DNA from: CAWJKP01 sp963843465 | GTDB taxonomy: Bacteria; Planctomycetota; Planctomycetia; Pirellulales; Thermoguttaceae | Direction: 5' to 3' | Assembly: GCA_963843465.1 (NCBI GenBank) | Contig: CAWJKP010000001.1 | Span: 372,001-436,000 of the forward strand | DNA: 64,000 nucleotides | Shown here: positions 21,513 to 29,931 of the stretch, one piece after another | How the letters are laid out: the number at the start of each line of letters is the position of its first letter | How positions within the stretch are numbered: the stretch's first letter is position 1 | Position numbers and translations under genes: made by a program | Notes under the pieces: model-generated | What the model was told of the DNA's origin: nothing | Seen by the model: only the letters and a program-made list of their open reading frames with translations | Databases searched by the model: none

Positions 21513-24500
21513 ATGCCAGCATATTCCCCAATCGCATTTGTGGGCGATTGGCTGCGCTATTGGACCCTCCGACAACCCAACGAACCGGCGTTTGCCTACT
21601 GGAGCGGGAAAGACGACGACAGTGACACGTCGCTGAGTTACGAGGAACTGGACCGCCGGGCGCAAGGCGTGGCGGCCGAGCTTCTGCGGCGTCTAGTGGC
21701 GGGCGGGCGGGCATTGCTCCTCTACCCGCCCGGGCTGGAGTTCGTAACCGCGCTGTTCGGCTGCTTCTTTGCCGAGGTGGTCGCCGTTCCGGCTTGTCTG
21801 CCGCGGTGGAACCGTAATCGACAGCGGCTGGAGGGAATATGCAAAGATTCCCAACCAGCAATCATCCTCTCCACAGAGGATGTAGCCACCCGCACGCTGC
21901 CGGCGATCCCCAAGGGATCGCCTCTCTGGGGCATCCCTTGGTTAGCCACGGAGACGTTGCCGGACGGATTCGTCGAGCGGCAGCAGACGACGCGGTTGGC
22001 AGGCGATACGCCGGCCATCCTCCAGTACACTTCCGGGTCAACCGGCACACCGAAGGGCGTGATAGTCACTCATGCCAACCTGGCACACAACAGCTATGCC
22101 CTGATGGCCCACGGTTTTCAGCCCGGCCGCACGAGCGTCGAGTTGTCCTGGTTGCCCGCGTACCACGACATGGGACTGGTAGGCGGCGTGTTGGGACCCG
22201 TCTTTCTCGGGTTGCGCAGCGTGTTGATGAATCCGCTGGCATTCTTGCAGAAGCCGGTCCGCTGGCTGCGGGGAATCAGCCGTTTTCGCGCGACCATCAG
22301 CGGCGGCCCCAATTTCGCTTACGCCCTGTGCAACGAGAAAATCGCGGCGGCCGACTGTGCTGGATTGGACCTGCAAAGTTGGAGCGTGGCCTTTAACGGG
22401 GCCGAGCCGATCCGAGCGGAGACCCTGGAGACTTTCACTCGCAAGTTTGCTCCTTACGGTTTCCGTGCCGAGGCCCATTACCCTTGTTATGGAATGGCGG
22501 AAGCGACGCTGATGATCACCGGCGGCGTCAACAAACGGCCGCCCGTTGTGCGCGACTTCGATGCCGCGGCGCTGGAAGAAAACCGTGCCGTCCCTGTGCA
22601 AAGCGGCCAAGCGACCGGCCGCCGGCTGGTAGGCTGCGGCCGAACGTTGTTGGACGAGGAAGTGATCGTGGTCAATCCACAGACGCGCCGCCGTCTGCCG
22701 CAGGATCGCATCGGAGAAATCTGGGTCTCCGGCCCCAGTGTGGCGAGCGGTTACTGGAACAAGCCTGGCGAGACCGCGAAGACCTTCCGCGCACGACTGG
22801 CCCGCGGCGGCAATCGCCACTACCTTCGCACCGGCGACCTGGGATTCTTCCACGAAGACGAGTTATTTGTCACGGGCCGCTTAAAGGATTTGATCATCAT
22901 CCGCGGGCGGAATATATATCCCCAGGATATCGAACGCACGGTGGAGGACAGTCACCCGGCCCTGCAGCCGCGCGGCTGCGGTTGCTTTAGCGTCGACGAA
23001 GGGGTCGAGGAGCGGCTTGTGGTGGCACAAGAGGTCCGACTGCCGTGCCGCGAGACCAATTTCCCGTTGGTGATCGAGGCGATCTGTCAAGCGGTGCTCG
23101 AAACGCACGAGGTCTCGCTCTACGGTGTCGTGCTCCTGAAGTCAGGCGGCCTTCCCAAAACATCCAGCGGCAAGGTGCGCCGTCGGGAGTGCCGCAACGC
23201 ATACATCGAAGACCGTCTGGAAGCGTGCGCCCGATGGCGCTGCGACGAAGAGACGCGGCAGCGCCAAGACGCGGAGCCAGAAAGTCCTAGGGTGCGTGAA
23301 GCGAACCGAAGCCGGGAGGACGGTGCGTTACGCACGGAGCGTAATCGGTCGTCAACGTTTCCTGAACATCAGTCTGGTTCGCCCAGCGCAGCAGGTCTTG
23401 GCGAGACTCCGTGCTCCACGCACGCTACGAACAGCGTGCATATTACGGAATTGCAAGCCCAGGGGACACGTTTTCCCTTGACCGCGGCCGAAATCGTCCA
23501 GTGGCTCGTCACCCGCCTGGCGTCACGTCTGGGCCGCCGGCCGGCAGAGATCGACGTGTATCAGGCGTTCACCCGCTTTGGCCTCGATTCGCTTGCCTTG
23601 GTGGAGCTTTCGGGCGAACTGGAGAAGTTTTTCGGACGATCGGTTTCGCCCACGGTCCTCTACGCCTACCCCACGATCGCGCTTTTGGTCGAAAACCTTG
23701 CTGGAGCCCCCAGCGGCTCCGGGACCGACTGCGGTGGCCGGCAAGCGTGGCCGGACGAGGCGATTGCCATCGTCGGGATGGCTTGCCGCTTTCCGAAAGC
23801 GGGCGACTTGGGGGCGTTCTGGAAATTGTTGGCGGAAGGGACCGACGCCATCGACGACATTCCGGCGGGCCGCTGGAACTTGGATGCCTGTTACGACCCG
23901 GACCCCGCGGCGCCCGGCAAAATGTACGTTCGGAAGGGAGGCTTCCTCGACGGCGTGGAACTGTTCGATCCGCAGTTCTTCGGTATCGCCCCTCGCGAGG
24001 CGCCGGCCATCGATCCGCAGCAACGGTTGCTGTTGGAAATCGCCTGGGAGACTTTGGAAAACGCGGGGGAGACGCCTGAGAGGCTGGCCCGCCAGGGCAC
24101 GGGGGTCTTTATCGGCGTCAGTAATTGCGATTACGCCCGGGTGCAAGGCCAGCCGCGCTCGGCGGGTGATATCGACGCGTACACGGCAGCGGGAACGGCC
24201 GTAAGTGTTGCCGCGGGACGCTTGTCCTATTTTCTCGGTCTGCACGGCCCCTGCCTGGCGGTCGACACGGCTTGTTCGTCTTCATTGGCTGCCGTCCACC
24301 TGGCCGTTGGGAGTCTTCGCAGCGGTGAATGCCGCGCGGCGCTGGCAGGCGGGGTCAACCTGATTCTCGATCCCAGCTCGATGATCGCGCTGTGCCGGCT
24401 TCAGGCGCTGGCCCCCGACGGTCGTTCGAAGGCGTTCGACGCCGCCGCCGATGGTTATGCCCGCGGCGAAGGTTGCGGAATGGTCCTCCTCAAGCGGCTT

Positions 24501-26528
24501 TCCCACGCCGTCGAAGACCGCGATCGCATCTGGGCAGTCGTGCGCGGCACGGCAATGAACCATGACGGCCACAGCAACGGCCTGACGGCGCCGCATGGGC
24601 CGTCGCAGGAGGCGCTGCTTCGAGCGGCGATGACCAATGCCGGCGTGCGGGCGGGCGACGTGGGCTTTATCGAAGCGCACGGCACCGGAACCTCGCTGGG
24701 CGATCCGATCGAGGTCCAGGCCATCGCCGCGGCAGTAGGCGCGGAGCGGACGGCCGCGTATCCCCTTCTGCTGGGCTCCGTGAAAACGAACGTCGGGCAT
24801 CTCGAATCGGCCGCGGGTATCGCAGGACTAATCAAGACCGTCCTCGCTCTGCAACATGGCCAGATTCCAGCCAACTTGCACTTCAAGAATCCCAATCCCT
24901 ATATCCCCTGGGACACGATACCGTTGGTGGTCCCCACCCGGTTGACGCCCTGGCCAGCCGAGTATCAGCGACGGATCGCCGGAGTCAGCTCGTTCGGTTT
25001 CAGTGGGACGAACGTACACGTCGTGTTGGAGGAGTCGCCCGAGCCGCCCCCGGCCGAGCGTCAAGGGGACCGCCGCTGCCACATGCTATTGCTCTCCGCC
25101 AAGGACGAGACGGCCCTGGAGAACTTGGCCTACCGGTACGCAGGATACCTGGAGGAGCACCCGCGGGATCTTGCCAACGTCTGTTACACGGCAGCCACGG
25201 GACGCGCCCACTTTTCCCACCGGCTTGCGATTGTTGCCGAGAATGCTGCGGAGGCCGTCGAGAAGCTGGCGCGGGCTGGCCGCGGCGAACGGCCCGCCGG
25301 CGTGGCGCGGGGCCGCGTCGATGAGACGCGGCGCCCTCGCGTGGCGTTTCTGTTCAGCGGACAAGGCTCGCAGTTTGCGGGGATGGCTCGCGACCTCTAC
25401 GCCACGCAGTCCACGTTTCGCCAGGCCCTGGACCGCTGCGACGCAATCCTGCGCGACTACCTGCCGCAGTCGCTGTTAGCGGTCATCCACGACGATCGGG
25501 AGTGCAAGGGAAACGGATCCCCGTCGGCCGCCACTTCTCCGCTGGACGAGACGCGGTACACGCAGCCGGTCCTTTTCGCGCTGGAGTACGCACTTTATGA
25601 GTTGTGGAAATCGTGGGGGCTGGAGCCCGATTTGATGCTCGGACACAGCGTGGGCGAGTACGTGGCCGCCTGGGCCGCAGGCGTGTTCGGCCTGGAAGAC
25701 GCAGTGAAGCTGGTGGCGGGCCGCGGAAGACTGATGCAGGCCCTGCCCGATGGCGGCGCGATGATGGCGGTAGCCGCGGACGAAGCAACGGTGCGGGCGG
25801 CCCTGGGCCAGCAGAATGGCGGAGTGGACGTGGCGGCGGTGAACAGCCCCCAGCAGACCGTCCTCTCGGGACCGGCGGCGGCGATGCGGGCCGTCGCGGC
25901 GCAGTTGGAAGCCGCCGGCATCCGCACTTCGCGGCTGCGGGTCTCCCATGCATTCCACTCGGCACTGATGGAACCGATGCTGGATGCGTTCGAGCGGCTT
26001 TGCGGTGAGGTGACATTCTCTCCTCCGAAGCGGTCCCTGGTTTCCAGCGTCTTCGGCTGCCTCGTCGGCGACGAGATTGCCACGCCACAGTATTGGCGAA
26101 GGCAAATCCGTGAGACGGTGCGTTTTCAAGACGGCGTGACGGCCCTCGATGCCCAGGGGGCCGATGTTTATCTGGAGCTTGGTCCCACGCCGGTGCTGAC
26201 GTCGGCCGCCCGTCAATCCCCACCCGACCGGGGCCAGCTCTGGCTGCCGAGCCTGCACTCCGGGCGCGAGGATTGGCTCGTGTTGCTCCAGAGCGTGGCG
26301 GAGTTGCACGTCCGCGGCGTACGGCTCGACTGGCACGGTTTCGAGCGGGATTACCCGCGGCGAAAGGTGCTGCTGCCAAACTATCCTTTCCAGCGGTCGC
26401 GGTACTGGATCGGTGAGGCGACCGAAGGCAGCGCCTCCAATTGTCCCGTAGCGGCTGCCAAGCGAGGACCTTCGACTGCCGCGTCACTCGACGATTGGTT
26501 CTTCGAGATCCAGTGGCAGCCGCGCTAG
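21513..26528 (+). CDS. Fatty-acyl-AMP ligase / ACP / ketosynthase / acyltransferase (first part of a type I PKS)
   Basis: The open frame begins at 21381, but the family starts close to MPAYSPIAFVGDW, so ATG 21513 is likelier. Numbering below counts from 21381. Residues 50-625 are a fatty-acyl-AMP ligase with the AMP-binding loop YTSGSTGTPKGVIVTH near 215 and the late motifs YLRTGDLGFF and GRLKDLIIIRGRNIYPQDIE. Residues 700-775 are an acyl carrier protein with phosphopantetheine Ser 737 (FGLDSLALVE). Residues 790-1230 are a ketosynthase with Cys 965 (DTACSSSLAAVHL) and both His motifs (EAHGTGTSLGDPIE, SVKTNVGHLESAAG). Residues 1330-1650 are an acyltransferase with Ser 1423 (GHSVGEY) and HAFH at 1523, which points to malonyl-CoA. 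The frame ends at an amber codon (26526-26528) just after DDWFFEIQWQPR, where family members continue without a stop. It therefore looks like the front of a larger synthase. Confidence 0.9.
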   Translation: MPAYSPIAFVGDWLRYWTLRQPNEPAFAYWSGKDDDSDTSLSYEELDRRAQGVAAELLRRLVAGGRALLLYPPGLEFVTALFGCFFAEVVAVPACLPRWNRNRQRLEGICKDSQPAIILSTEDVATRTLPAIPKGSPLWGIPWLATETLPDGFVERQQTTRLAGDTPAILQYTSGSTGTPKGVIVTHANLAHNSYALMAHGFQPGRTSVELSWLPAYHDMGLVGGVLGPVFLGLRSVLMNPLAFLQKPVRWLRGISRFRATISGGPNFAYALCNEKIAAADCAGLDLQSWSVAFNGAEPIRAETLETFTRKFAPYGFRAEAHYPCYGMAEATLMITGGVNKRPPVVRDFDAAALEENRAVPVQSGQATGRRLVGCGRTLLDEEVIVVNPQTRRRLPQDRIGEIWVSGPSVASGYWNKPGETAKTFRARLARGGNRHYLRTGDLGFFHEDELFVTGRLKDLIIIRGRNIYPQDIERTVEDSHPALQPRGCGCFSVDEGVEERLVVAQEVRLPCRETNFPLVIEAICQAVLETHEVSLYGVVLLKSGGLPKTSSGKVRRRECRNAYIEDRLEACARWRCDEETRQRQDAEPESPRVREANRSREDGALRTERNRSSTFPEHQSGSPSAAGLGETPCSTHATNSVHITELQAQGTRFPLTAAEIVQWLVTRLASRLGRRPAEIDVYQAFTRFGLDSLALVELSGELEKFFGRSVSPTVLYAYPTIALLVENLAGAPSGSGTDCGGRQAWPDEAIAIVGMACRFPKAGDLGAFWKLLAEGTDAIDDIPAGRWNLDACYDPDPAAPGKMYVRKGGFLDGVELFDPQFFGIAPREAPAIDPQQRLLLEIAWETLENAGETPERLARQGTGVFIGVSNCDYARVQGQPRSAGDIDAYTAAGTAVSVAAGRLSYFLGLHGPCLAVDTACSSSLAAVHLAVGSLRSGECRAALAGGVNLILDPSSMIALCRLQALAPDGRSKAFDAAADGYARGEGCGMVLLKRLSHAVEDRDRIWAVVRGTAMNHDGHSNGLTAPHGPSQEALLRAAMTNAGVRAGDVGFIEAHGTGTSLGDPIEVQAIAAAVGAERTAAYPLLLGSVKTNVGHLESAAGIAGLIKTVLALQHGQIPANLHFKNPNPYIPWDTIPLVVPTRLTPWPAEYQRRIAGVSSFGFSGTNVHVVLEESPEPPPAERQGDRRCHMLLLSAKDETALENLAYRYAGYLEEHPRDLANVCYTAATGRAHFSHRLAIVAENAAEAVEKLARAGRGERPAGVARGRVDETRRPRVAFLFSGQGSQFAGMARDLYATQSTFRQALDRCDAILRDYLPQSLLAVIHDDRECKGNGSPSAATSPLDETRYTQPVLFALEYALYELWKSWGLEPDLMLGHSVGEYVAAWAAGVFGLEDAVKLVAGRGRLMQALPDGGAMMAVAADEATVRAALGQQNGGVDVAAVNSPQQTVLSGPAAAMRAVAAQLEAAGIRTSRLRVSHAFHSALMEPMLDAFERLCGEVTFSPPKRSLVSSVFGCLVGDEIATPQYWRRQIRETVRFQDGVTALDAQGADVYLELGPTPVLTSAARQSPPDRGQLWLPSLHSGREDWLVLLQSVAELHVRGVRLDWHGFERDYPRRKVLLPNYPFQRSRYWIGEATEGSASNCPVAAAKRGPSTAASLDDWFFEIQWQPR
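23288..23357 (+). repeat. 70-bp repeat inside the PKS gene, copy 1
   Basis: It matches 27838-27907 over exactly 70 bases at about 57 of 70 positions, including the central palindrome ggtgcgttacgcacgg. It lies in the linker between acyl-AMP ligase and carrier protein and is read in frame as NRSREDGALRTERNRSST. Confidence 0.6.
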
Positions 26529-26692
26529 CGGCTCGACCAATATAACCGGCGTCCCGCGGCCGGCTATTTCCCTCCGGCAGCCCATGTCAGTCAAGCTGTC
26601 GAGCCGGAGGTCAAACGACTGAAAGCTCAGCTCTGTCTGCCTCGGTATCGGGATTTGGCTGCGAAGCTGGACCTTCTTAGTGCCACGTATGC
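26529..26692 (+). other. PKS linker coding remnant after an in-frame amber codon
   Basis: If TAG at 26526 is read through, the same frame continues with QAVEPEVKRLKAQLCLPRYR and LAAKLDLLSATYAWRALTSW. This matches the conserved helical linker that follows acyltransferases in type I PKS with a C-methyltransferase. The sequence between the two large open frames is therefore PKS coding sequence. The protein was, or is, one chain interrupted by the stop and by the palindromic insertion that follows. Confidence 0.6.
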
Positions 26693-29600
26693 GTGGCGGG
26701 CATTGACGAGTTGGGTTGGCGGTCGAAGGCAGGCAAGGAACCAGAAAACAATAAGTGTCCAATTTCTGTAGGATGGACTTCCCAGTCCGTCGGCGTAACC
26801 AAGACGGATCAGGAGATCCATCCTACGGCCAATCGACCAACTTATTCTTTTGCGACCCCCACGCCGGTGGTCACGACGGACTTAGCGGACCAACTTGGCA
26901 TCGCACGGGGGCAACGGCGGCTGTTGGGAATGCTCGTCGAAATGCTGGTAGAAGAGGGATGGGCCGGCGGCGCGGGCAGCAATGCGCATCATGGCGCGAT
27001 GCCTGAACCGGTCGATCCTGAGGCGACGTTGGCCGGCCTTCAAGAGCAGTATCCCGAATGTATCGCCGAGCTGACGCTCCTGGCGAACTGCGGGAGCCGG
27101 CTGGCGGAGGTGCTGCGTGGAACCGCAGACCCCTTGCAAATCCTTTTCCCCTCAGGCTCGACAGCCTTGCTCGAGAAGCTTTACCGCGACTCCCCCTTCG
27201 CCCGGTCGCTCAACGCCCTGCTGGAAGAGTCGATTGCGCGGTTGATCGAAGAGCTGCCATCGCGTCGTCCGCTCAAGATTCTCGAGATCGGCGCAGGGAC
27301 CGGCGGCGCAACCGCGCAGTTGCTGCCGCGATTGCCGGCCGATCGCACGGAGTATGTGTTCACCGACGTGTCCTCCGCCTTCACACAAGCAGCGGCGGAG
27401 AAGTTCCGCGGCTGCCACTTCCTCCGTTATGCGCGGCTGGACATCGAAACAGATCCTGGCCAACAGGGATTTGCCCCACACCAGTTCGACTTGGTCCTCG
27501 CCGCCAACGTGCTGCACGCGACGCGCGATTTGCGGCAGTCGCTGGCCCACGCGCATAGCCTGCTGGCGTCTCAAGGCGCCCTCGTTCTCCTGGAAGGGAC
27601 GCGTCCACAGCGGTGGCTCGACTTGATCTTCGGGCTTACGGAGGGTTGGTGGCGTTTTGCCGACGTCGATCTGCGTCCGCGGCACCCGATGATTACGGCG
27701 GAGAATTGGCTCCGCCTTTTGGCCGACGAGGATTTCGACGACGCGGTGGCCCTGCCCGAACCGGCCTGCGCCGCCGGCGAGCTTCCACCGCCCCAGGCCG
27801 TGCTTTTGGCCCGGGCCGGGCTTGAACGGGCAGATCGTAGGGTGTCTGGAGTAAACCGAACATGGGAGGATGGTGCGTTACGCACGGAGGCTGATAGGTC
27901 GTCAACGGCGGGCTGGCTGGTTCTGGCCGACCGTCGGGGCGTGGGTGAGCTTGTCGCCAAGCTGCTGCGCGCGGCTGGCCGGCGGTGCGCGATCGTTCAT
28001 CGTGGCGAGAGCTACGATCGGCTCGACGGCATGCACTACGTCGTCGGTTGCCGTCGCGATCTTGGTCGCGTGTTCCAGGAAGAGGGTGTGCCAAACGTCG
28101 GGCAATGGCAGGGCGTCGTTCATCTTTGGGGCCTGGACTCGGCCGACGCGAACGATCTGACGGCAAGCAAGCTGCAAGATGCCCAGGAGCTGGGCTGCCA
28201 AAGCGCGGTTGAATTGCTGCAGGAATTGTCGGCGCTGGGAAAGGCACCGCTGCCACGGATCTGGCTGGTAACGCGAGGCGCCCAGCCGGTGGGCGACGGG
28301 CCCGGCGTGCCGGGGCTGGCCCAATCGCCGCTGTGGGGCCTGGGCCGCGTGTTGGCCGAGGAACATCCGGCCTTGTGGGGCGGTCTGATCGACCTCGATC
28401 CGCGTTCGCCGCTGGAAGATGCCGCCGAGTTGCTGCGCGACGAGCTTCTCGTCTCCGACGGCGAGGACCAGGTGGCCTATCGCGGCGGCCAGCGCTTCGC
28501 GGCGAGAATCGTACGCAAAGGGGCGGCCGCAGCGGACCACGCCATGCGGTGGCGGGCCGATGCGAGTTACCTCATCAGCGGCGGGCTGGGAAATCTCGGC
28601 ATCCAGATTGCCCAGTGGATGGTAAACCAGGGTGCCCGCCATTTGCTTTGCCTCAGCCGCCATGAGCTGCCGCCTCGCGATCAGTGGCAAAACGCGGCCC
28701 GCGGCACGTCGAGCGAGGCCGCCCAGTTGCGGGCTCTTCGGGCGATGGAGGTCTGCGGGGCCAGGGTCTGCGTAGCAGCGGTCGACATTGACGACCCGGC
28801 CGCGCTCGAGGCATTTCTCCAGCGGATTGCCGGCGAGGGCTGGCCGCCGGTGCGGGGCGTAATCCATGCCGCCGGCGTGATAGACCCGCGGAGACTGCTG
28901 GAGATCGGGCCTGAGCAACTCGCCGACGTGCTCCGTCCCAAGGTAACCGGCGCCTGGCTCTTGCACCACCTCTTGCGCAACGAACGGCTGGACTTCTTCG
29001 TGGCTTTTTCTTCCGCGGCGGCGATCTTCGGTTCACCCCTGCTGGGAGGTTACGCCGCCGCCAACTCGTTCCTGGATGCGCTGGCCCATCAGCGGTGCGC
29101 CGAGGGAAAACCTGGCCTGAGCATTAACTGGGGGTTCTGGGAGCGGGTCGAACCGGACTGCCGTCAGCAACGCTTTACCGACTTGCGTATTCTGCCCGAG
29201 GGGGTGCAGCTCTTGACGGTCCCCGACGGATTGGCCGCTCTCGAGCGTCTGCTCCAACAGCGGGCCACGCAAACCGCCGTGCTGCCCGTAGACGTCGACC
29301 GCTGGCTTCGGGGCCGCCTGCCGGCCGGCCAGTCGCCGCTGTTGGCCAACCTGCGATTGGCCGAGAGCGACGATCAACTGCTAGCCGGCCGGCGAGAATC
29401 GGAGGCCGCCTCGGTGACGCGCAACACAATCCAGGCGGCCCCCGCGGAGGCGCGCGGCGCGATGGCGGAGGACTACTTGCGGCAGCAGCTCGGGCGCGTG
29501 CTGCGAATGCCGGCCGCCGCTTTGGACGTCCGACAACCGCTCAACAGCCTGGGCATCGATTCGCTCATGGCCATCGAGTTGCGAAACCGTGTTCACGCCG

Positions 29601-29931
29601 ACCTCGGAGTCATGGTCCCTTTGGGACGCCTGCTGCAAGACCCCACCATCGCTCAACTAGTCGAGGTGGTCCTTGCCGAGCTCGATGGGTCGCCGGAAAC
29701 CGACCACCTGCTTCCGCCGACGGACCGGCCGAAGGTTGAGGACGGGAAGCCGGAAAAGCCGTTGGCCTCATCGTCCGCGCCGGCGCCTTTTCCTCCCCGA
29801 GCACGCCGACAGAGGACCGCCGACAGCGCGTGTCGGCCACGTCCGTCCTCGCCCGGCTTGATGACCTTTCGGACGAGGAGGTCGACGCCATGCTTCGCCG
29901 GATGCTCCAGGAACAAGAGGACCGTGCATGA
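26693..29931 (+). CDS. C-methyltransferase / ketoreductase / ACP (second part of the type I PKS)
   Basis: This continues the synthase. Recognisable sequence begins at TTDLADQLGIARGQ near 26880; the first 60 codons are repeat and linker. Counting from 26693, a SAM-dependent C-methyltransferase has LKILEIGAGTGGATAQLL near 195. A ketoreductase has its structural half at 410-600 and its NADPH site SYLISGGLGNLGIQIAQW near 625, then GVIHAAGV, and the active-site Ser/Tyr region FVAFSSAAAIFGSP and GGYAAANSFLDA (Tyr 787). A carrier protein has Ser 957 (LGIDSLMAIELRNR). The open frame ends at 29935, but near 29790 the true frame shifts to VLARLDDLSDEEVDAMLRRM, a normal PKS C-terminus, with its stop at 29929-29931. 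That stop overlaps the next ATG. With the preceding frame it forms one module: loading ligase-ACP-KS-AT-cMT-KR-ACP. Confidence 0.88.
26768..26826. repeat. 59-bp palindromic repeat interrupting the PKS gene
   Basis: Perfect 10-base inverted ends gtaggatgga (26768-26777) and tccatcctac (26817-26826), with partly paired inner arms ending tccgtc and gacgga. It falls between the linker helix and TTDLADQLGIARGQ, two parts that are nearly adjacent in related synthases. Unlike the other repeats in this locus it does not keep the frame open: a stop lies at its left end. Confidence 0.6.
27838..27907 (+). repeat. 70-bp repeat inside the PKS gene, copy 2
   Basis: It matches 23288-23357. It lies between methyltransferase and ketoreductase and is read in the same phase as copy 1 (NRTWEDGALRTEADRSST). 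Confidence 0.6.
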
